The notes beneath the pieces are model-generated. The model searched no databases and was not told where the DNA came from. It saw only the letters and a list, made by a program, of their open reading frames with translations. A stretch of 64,000 bases of DNA, from positions 60,433,204-60,497,203 of the forward strand of contig NC_044006.1 of the NCBI RefSeq assembly GCF_900496995.4, read 5' to 3'. This DNA is from Aquila chrysaetos chrysaetos (Eukaryota; Chordata; Aves; Accipitriformes; Accipitridae). This document shows, in pieces, positions 59,201-64,000 of this stretch (positions are counted from its first letter, which is position 1; each line of letters opens with the position of its first letter). A program made the position numbers and the translations under genes.

Positions 59201-62200
59201 CTCATCTTCAATTTCTGACATCTGAATGCATATGTGGGAAGTAGTGCAGGAGTTTTGTCCTGGGCCTTTCCACAGAGGTGGAGAAAAATATAAGAATTTG
59301 CATTACTTCTTGTTGAGTCCTTATTTAAAAAGCACTGAGAGTGAAAGCTCTGACAGCTTTTACTGTAGTGCTTACAGGTCCTGACCAAAACCGTGGCCTC
59401 CATCACACAGGGCAGCATCTAAACGTGTATCACGAGCCCAGGACCTAAGCCAAAGTTTTTGGAAACTGGACAGGGTTGGTTACTGTCCAGTCCCTGGCCT
59501 GACTCAGTACAGCTGGTCTTCAGTTCCTCACCTTGCAGGCTTGAGCCACAGTAGCCCTGCCGGGCTGGGCAGGGACCTAAGAGGGGAGACAAGAGGAGTA
59601 GCAATGCTGCTCAGCCAGACCTGGTGGGCACGGGCAGCAGGCAGGGGTGAAAGGCTCAGTGCATGCACCAGATCTGCCCAAGTCTGGCAAACTGTGCTTG
59701 AGATAGTGTGTCAGGAAAGATGTATGCCTCAGGAGGAACTGCCACCCCTCCCAGGTCCGCGAGAGGTCCCTGCCTGACCTGGGGGGCCAGGGTGTTGCTA
59801 GTGGATCAGACGCTGGAGCTCACTTCATCTAGCTGAAACCCAGGTGGGAACAGGCTCTCAGGCAGGTGTGTACCTGTGCTGGCCATTTGCAGTGCTGTCC
59901 CCTCTCATCCTTTCTCTTTGTGCAATTTCTGGTTTGTTGTGCAAAGTGCATCTTTCTAATTCACTCTCTTAAGGCAGCAATACCCAGTGCACAGGTTCTG
60001 CTTTTTTAGGCAATTATCAAAATCATCTCTATGCTGTCTTCTCATTTCAAACTGTCACGACTTCAGCTGAAGACGTTACTGTTGCAAAGAAAAGGTTCTC
60101 ACTCTCTGCATTCTCTGGAATGAAATATACGGTATCAATACATGCAAAGCGTAAAGGCCTGATTATGTTCTCCAAATTCTGTAGGTGTGTTTCGTCACCT
60201 GCAATTAACAGTGGGTGTAAACACAGCTGCAAAATTAAAGGCAGAATGTGGGCTTATTAATAAGCTTAAGGTTAAATGGCTAGGTAATAAATACTAATAG
60301 GAAATCTTGGTATTGAAGACACTTAACAGTCTTGATTCTTTTGACACTGAGCCAATGACTTTGGACAAGATAGGCCAAATTTTTTCAACTTGGACACCTT
60401 AGTTCAGTCACCTAAATCATCAACAGCAGCCGTTACATGACATCTGCATTTTTTAGGGACAGGTACCCAAGCATTTCCTCTTAATCTCTCAATTTTGTCA
60501 TTTCTGAAAAGAGGTGTAGAAATATGTTCATACCTCTCAATATAGTTGAAAGGGGAAGAAAAAGCCTGATCTGTTCTGACCCCGATGCCAGCGATGCCAT
60601 CCCTCTGTGGCATTTTCCCTTGGATTCACAGGAGGGGTCACAGTTTCTGTGGGCTCTGGAACAGTATATATATCGCCAGTGGGATAAACACAAACCTTAC
60701 AAAAGTCAAAACGATGTTAAATTTGCCAGCACATATACCCTGCTGGTGTAACATGGTGTAACATAGATGCTTTCAGCAGAGCTACCTTGATCTGCTTAAA
60801 GGGTGGATTCTGTCTTATCTCACTTTGGCTGTCCAAGCGTTGGGTGTCTACCCTGGGCTGGTTACAGCAGCTCCCATATATTCAAGGGAGAGGGATGGAT
60901 GCGTCCACAGGGCAAGTCGTCCAACCTACCGCAAACAGCTACCTTAGGATGAGCTGAACCATCTTCTGGAAGTGCATGTCTTGTGCTCTTCACTCCATTT
61001 TTAGATGGATGAAAATTGGGTTAGTTGAACTCTACCTCAGCTGCACTCTGACCTGTTCATTTAAAAGCCTAAACCCATGATCAATATACACCTTTGCTTT
61101 ATATAAATATATGTGCATAAACATCAATATATAATCAATCTGTATATATATATATCATATATATACAGGGTAAAACTGCTGGATTTTCTGTATACATGTC
61201 TGTGTGTGTGTGTGTTTGTGTGCATACATATGTAAAAGTACTCAGACTCTGCCTCAGGTTCTGCATTATATTCCCATAGTGCTCATGCAGCATTAAGGTA
61301 TAACCAAACCTTGTTCCACTGTAGACACAGAGTCTCAGTTCGTAAAAATCTCAAAAAGGAAAAATGAAGTGCTTGGTTTTAATTCATGCATTGACAATTG
61401 AAATATGGGAACAGAATACTGCAGAGCTGTCATCTGATACCCATCTTGGTGGGCTAAAATATCCATCTTGAAATGGGTGTTTTAAGTCAATGTATGCCAG
61501 TGATTTTAAGGCTAGTATTAGGGACATCTAACCTTTTTCCCTTGCTCCAGTCAGAGGACAAATAAAAAGAAAAATATTTGTTAGAATGACCTTTTTTTCC
61601 CTTCTCTTCTCCACCCCCCCCCTCCAGTTATCCAGCAGATAGTGTCTGTTGGGACTCACTATGGGTTTCCTCAGACCCAGGGCATGAAACACCACCCTGA
61701 TTTGGGAGGGGAGAGCACACATTAGGTTGCACTTGGAAGCCCCTTGGGAAGTTGCCTTGTGGTGGCATCTACTTGGGAGGTGGAGCAGAGTGGGTGTTAC
61801 GTGTTGATGGCATATGGAAAGATAAGATTGGGGACTAAAGGAGAAATGGTAGCAAAAATGAGGTTGAAAGGAAGCCCAAATCATTTTTTTCAGTAGTACT
61901 TTTTGCATAAATTGTTATTTCGGTGTAGTAGATCCTGTTATTACACAATCCAGCTGTGAGGAGCATCAGGAAGAAGAATCCATGTTTTCTGCCATGAGGC
62001 AGAAACCTTAACATTAGAGTTAGAAAAACTGTAGCAAGACTTGTCATTTGTTCTGCAATGATATTACAATGCATAGAAAAAGTAACAGTATATTACTGTG
62101 GACTCCAGGTGGTGCCATATCTAACATGTATGCTATGTTGATTGCACGTTTCAAGATGTTCCCAGAAGTTAAAGAAAAAGGAATGGCAGCTATTCCCAGA

Positions 62201-62224
62201 CTGGTTGCCTTCACATCAGAACAT
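50215..62224 (+). CDS. GAD2: GAD2, glutamate decarboxylase 2 (GAD65), 5' portion (7 exons)
   Basis: GAD65 is the PLP-dependent enzyme that decarboxylates L-glutamate to GABA on synaptic vesicle membranes of inhibitory neurons, and in pancreatic islets. The coding sequence joins as 50215-50290, 50574-50633, 50795-50944, 52041-52274, 57195-57285, 58117-58229, 62109-62224, giving 280 residues in one frame with GT-AG junctions. The start MASPGSGFW has a strong Kozak context (CCGCCATGG). Cysteines fall at residues 30 and 45, the palmitoylation sites of mammalian GAD65. The catalytic fold begins near residue 90. The usual protein is about 585 residues; the PLP-lysine (NPHK) exon is beyond the window. 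GAD67 (GAD1) is excluded by the N-terminus. Confidence 0.96.
50291..50573 (+). other. GAD2: GAD2 intron 1 (283 bases)
   Basis: Very short GC-rich intron inside the CpG island, with a pentamer array and a 14-G run. Likely hard to sequence and replicate. Confidence 0.85.
50431..50487 (+). repeat. GCNCG pentamer array plus G14 run
   Basis: Eight consecutive pentamers in blocks: three GCCCG, two GCGCG, three GCTCG, then GCT and fourteen G. The block order shows serial local duplication with point changes. Lies within GAD2 intron 1. Confidence 0.92.
50574..50633 (+). CDS. GAD2: GAD2 exon 2 (palmitoylation segment)
   Basis: A 60-base exon, phase 1 on both sides, from acceptor TCTTGCAG to donor GTAAGG. 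It encodes [20 protein letters not shown] with Cys30 and Cys45, the residues palmitoylated for Golgi exit and presynaptic targeting. Confidence 0.95.
50634..50794 (+). other. GAD2: GAD2 intron 2 (161 bases)
   Basis: Minimal-size, G-rich intron with GGGGGGG and GGGGGGG-A runs near 50723-50747, a potential quadruplex region. No other feature. Confidence 0.8.
50795..50944 (+). CDS. GAD2: GAD2 exon 3
   Basis: Acceptor GCTGTCAAG with a weak pyrimidine tract, donor GTAACG; phase 1 on both sides. It encodes [10 protein letters not shown], a divergent Ala/Pro-rich linker, [10 protein letters not shown] and NYAFLHST. The cysteine cluster and the NYAFLH motif are shared with mammalian GAD65. Confidence 0.94.
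50945..52040 (+). other. GAD2: GAD2 intron 3, 1.1 kb
   Basis: The CpG island ends inside it near 51180, after which composition becomes AT-rich. No repeat recognised. Confidence 0.75.
52041..52274 (+). CDS. GAD2: GAD2 exon 4 (start of decarboxylase domain)
   Basis: Acceptor CGTTTCCAG, donor GTAATA; phase 1 on both sides. It encodes [29 protein letters not shown] and [20 protein letters not shown], the N-terminal helices of the group II decarboxylase fold that swap across the dimer. Confidence 0.96.
54040..54056 (+). repeat. G17 homopolymer
   Basis: Seventeen consecutive G in GAD2 intron 4, flanked by GGGCT on both sides. Likely unstable in length and prone to sequencing error. Confidence 0.9.
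56330..57000 (+). promoter_or_regulatory. GAD2: Possible intronic enhancer of GAD2
   Basis: The block has TAATTA at 56368-56373 and 56989-56994, TAATTG at 56631-56636 and ATTATAATCATTA at 56761-56773. TAATTA is the core site of DLX homeodomain factors, which drive Gad genes in GABAergic neurons. The sequence also lacks repeat signatures. Inference only; such motifs occur by chance in AT-rich DNA. Confidence 0.25.
57195..57285 (+). CDS. GAD2: GAD2 exon 5
   Basis: Acceptor ATGCAG, donor GTAAGT; phase 1 in, phase 2 out. It encodes [20 protein letters not shown] and [10 protein letters not shown]. The FNQLSTGLD loop contributes substrate and cofactor contacts in the family. Confidence 0.96.
57286..58116 (+). 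other. GAD2: GAD2 intron 5, 0.8 kb
   Basis: AT-rich intron; nothing recognised. Confidence 0.7.
58117..58229 (+). CDS. GAD2: GAD2 exon 6
   Basis: Acceptor CATTTCAG, donor GTACAT (weak at +4); phase 2 in, phase 1 out. It encodes [20 protein letters not shown] and [13 protein letters not shown], the helix and glycine-rich turn ahead of the PLP-phosphate region. Confidence 0.95.
58230..62108 (+). other. GAD2: GAD2 intron 6, 3.9 kb
   Basis: Contains an AT/GT low-complexity patch (61093-61230) and a short C-rich run near 61613-61625. No transposon or exon recognised. Confidence 0.65.
61093..61230 (+). repeat. (TA)n and (TG)n low-complexity patch
   Basis: ATATATA runs (about 61133-61165) are followed by a TGTGTGTGTGTGTGTTTGTG run (about 61200-61220). 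Typical dinucleotide microsatellites. Confidence 0.85.
62109..62224 (+). CDS. GAD2: GAD2 exon 7
   Basis: Acceptor GACTCCAG, donor GTATGT; phase 1 in, phase 0 out. It encodes [18 protein letters not shown] and [20 protein letters not shown], near-identical to human GAD65. GGA(I)SN is the PLP-phosphate-binding loop. The last in-window exon; the gene continues past 64000. Confidence 0.96.
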
Positions 62225-64000
62225 GTATGTGTTTCTGTTTTTTCCTATCTGTTACATCTGCTTGTATGAATTTATGATGAAGAAAATAGCTAAATGGGAA
62301 TTTGTAGTCAACTGTCTTCATTTCTGTTATTCCTTCACTGGGAATAAAAAAATGGAAGGTGCTGGCTTTTTGATATATAGAGGGATGAGCTGAGCAGTTA
62401 TCTGTGGCTGAAACCCAGGGAGACCAGGCTCTACAAACCACTGCCATTTTTTTGCTCTCACTTGTGCCTGTATAAATGTCGATGTGAATGGTAAGGATTA
62501 CATCAAACGATGAGAGCTCATCATCGGGCTTCAGGACTTTCTGCCAGGAACGTCTTTTGTTCAGGTCACTCTGGGGGAACAGAAAATAATGTCGAGTCAA
62601 AATGTTTCTAGCTGAAGCCACTCCTGCTGTTATTTAATGAGAGGGTGATAACATGCATGAAGACAGCAGTAGAGAAATGCTGTGTGTGTGTACAGCAGAG
62701 CAGCTGCGGTATACGGTGGGCAACTGGGCTTTGCTCTGGGTTTCTGTCTGTAAGCAAAAGCTTCAGCACACTGGGGTTTGTCACAGGCACCCATGGGATC
62801 TGACAGTGCAAGAGGGGAGGGGAGGTGGGCACAGGAGAAATCAGAGTGGTCTGCATGGGAGAAATGCAGACTTTTTTGCTCTTTGAACAACCATACAGAA
62901 GTCATATTTCTGTCTGAATTGGGGGAGGTTATTTCAGCTTTATGGCCATTTAAAATTCCTTGCAGCTTATAGTGGAGAATGCGTGTGCAGGAGGAAGGGG
63001 AAGAGGAAGGGTTGTACCCAGGAGGGGCTGTGATCTCTCTTCAGGCTTCATGGTCCCCTTCTAAATTTCTCTCCAGCTGTGTGGGCCCAGCCAGAAAGGA
63101 CTCTGTCATGGCTGATGCCCAGCAGGATACTGTCCATGTTAAGTAGCAACACCCTGCTGTGTGCATTTTTTGACTTGCCAGAGAATGTGTTTCCATTCTG
63201 TGCAAGTGTGAAGAGCAAAGTGTCTTGAAAACTGATCAGAAATGCCTAGGAGGAAGTCCCTCTGAGGATGCCTTTCATGGCAGTAGGGTGAGATGCAATA
63301 CACAACTGCAGGCTCCGTGTTGCAGAATAATTGTCCCCAAAGCAGTCAAAGAGAATGATATTCTACAAATGAGTGGCAACTCTCCAAAGTTGGCTGTACA
63401 GCTAGAGATGCCTTATTCATATAGAAGTTACAGACCTAATAAGTCTTGCAAATAAGGTTCAGCATGATTATTTAAAATAACAAATCCTATTAATCATTAG
63501 AGAATTTCATTGTATTCATAGCTATGGAATGTTAAACAATGAACCAAATTGTGCTATCAGTCTCAAAATAATGAAATGAGCTTTAATAATTGTGTTTTCA
63601 TGCCAGGGAAGAAGCAGTCCCCATAGCAAATTAAACATTCCAAAATCAAATATACTAGAGAATCCATAGAACAGCATCTGAAATCCATTACATTCTAAAG
63701 ATATCTTGAAATTGCAGTTTTGTTCGTTCTTCAGTCAATTTTTTTTATAAAGTATGTAATGGCACGTCTTCTAGGGAAGTTAAGAAACCATGCTACATGA
63801 AGACAGCACCCTTTAACCCTTAGTTGCCCAAAGGATATGGGATCAGGGTTTAACCTTCAAAACAGCAGAGGCTGTTACAGGAATTACAAAGGCCTAGAAG
63901 TACAATCCCTTTTGAGATAGGAAATGTCATGCAGAACCTGAATAGACACCAAGATATGAGAATGTCGTTTGTCTGATTTACAACATCATGCTGATCTTCT
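62225..64000 (+). other. GAD2: GAD2 intron 7 (partial)
   Basis: Intronic to the window end. No further GAD2 exon was found: the expected HFSLKKGA-type continuation is absent. No repeat recognised. Confidence 0.7.

Overview
This is a vertebrate nuclear genomic window, almost certainly from a bird and probably from Neoaves. It carries intron-rich genes with standard GT-AG splicing, fragments of the avian CR1 LINE, and a solo LTR of a type I recall as widespread in songbirds and related birds. It holds two neighbouring same-strand genes, the MYO3A-GAD2 pair that is also adjacent in human. No bacterial-type features, tRNA, rRNA or CRISPR arrays were seen.

Positions 1-48115 are AT-rich and contain the 3' two thirds of MYO3A, an unconventional class III myosin of inner-ear stereocilia and photoreceptors. 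I place 18 coding exons between 823 and 47213, encoding 1034 residues. They cover the second half of the motor (switch II/relay, SH1/SH2 region, converter), a neck and tail with six IQ motifs, the tail homology I segment (binds espin-1 and MORN4 in mammals) and the short C-terminal actin-binding segment. All phases join without a frameshift, so the gene looks intact. The N-terminal kinase domain and P-loop lie upstream of the window. Introns hold two CR1 fragments, the solo LTR, MIR/L2-like fragments, a possible MITE and simple repeats.

Positions 48115-51200 are a 3' flank running into a dense CpG island that contains the GAD2 promoter, 5' UTR and first three coding exons. Positions 50215-62224 contain seven coding exons of GAD2 (glutamic acid decarboxylase 65), the first 280 residues: the palmitoylated targeting region and the start of the PLP-dependent decarboxylase domain. 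The catalytic lysine exon lies beyond 64000. 

The most interesting observation is the MYO3A neck. A symmetric phase 1-1 exon of 87 bases (23860-23946) has both borders at the same point inside an IQ motif. Skipping it would fuse two half-motifs into one IQ, which is how the mammalian neck appears to be built. This looks like exon duplication or loss that sets lever-arm length. A second curiosity is a block-structured pentamer array next to a 14-G run in the very short GAD2 intron 1.
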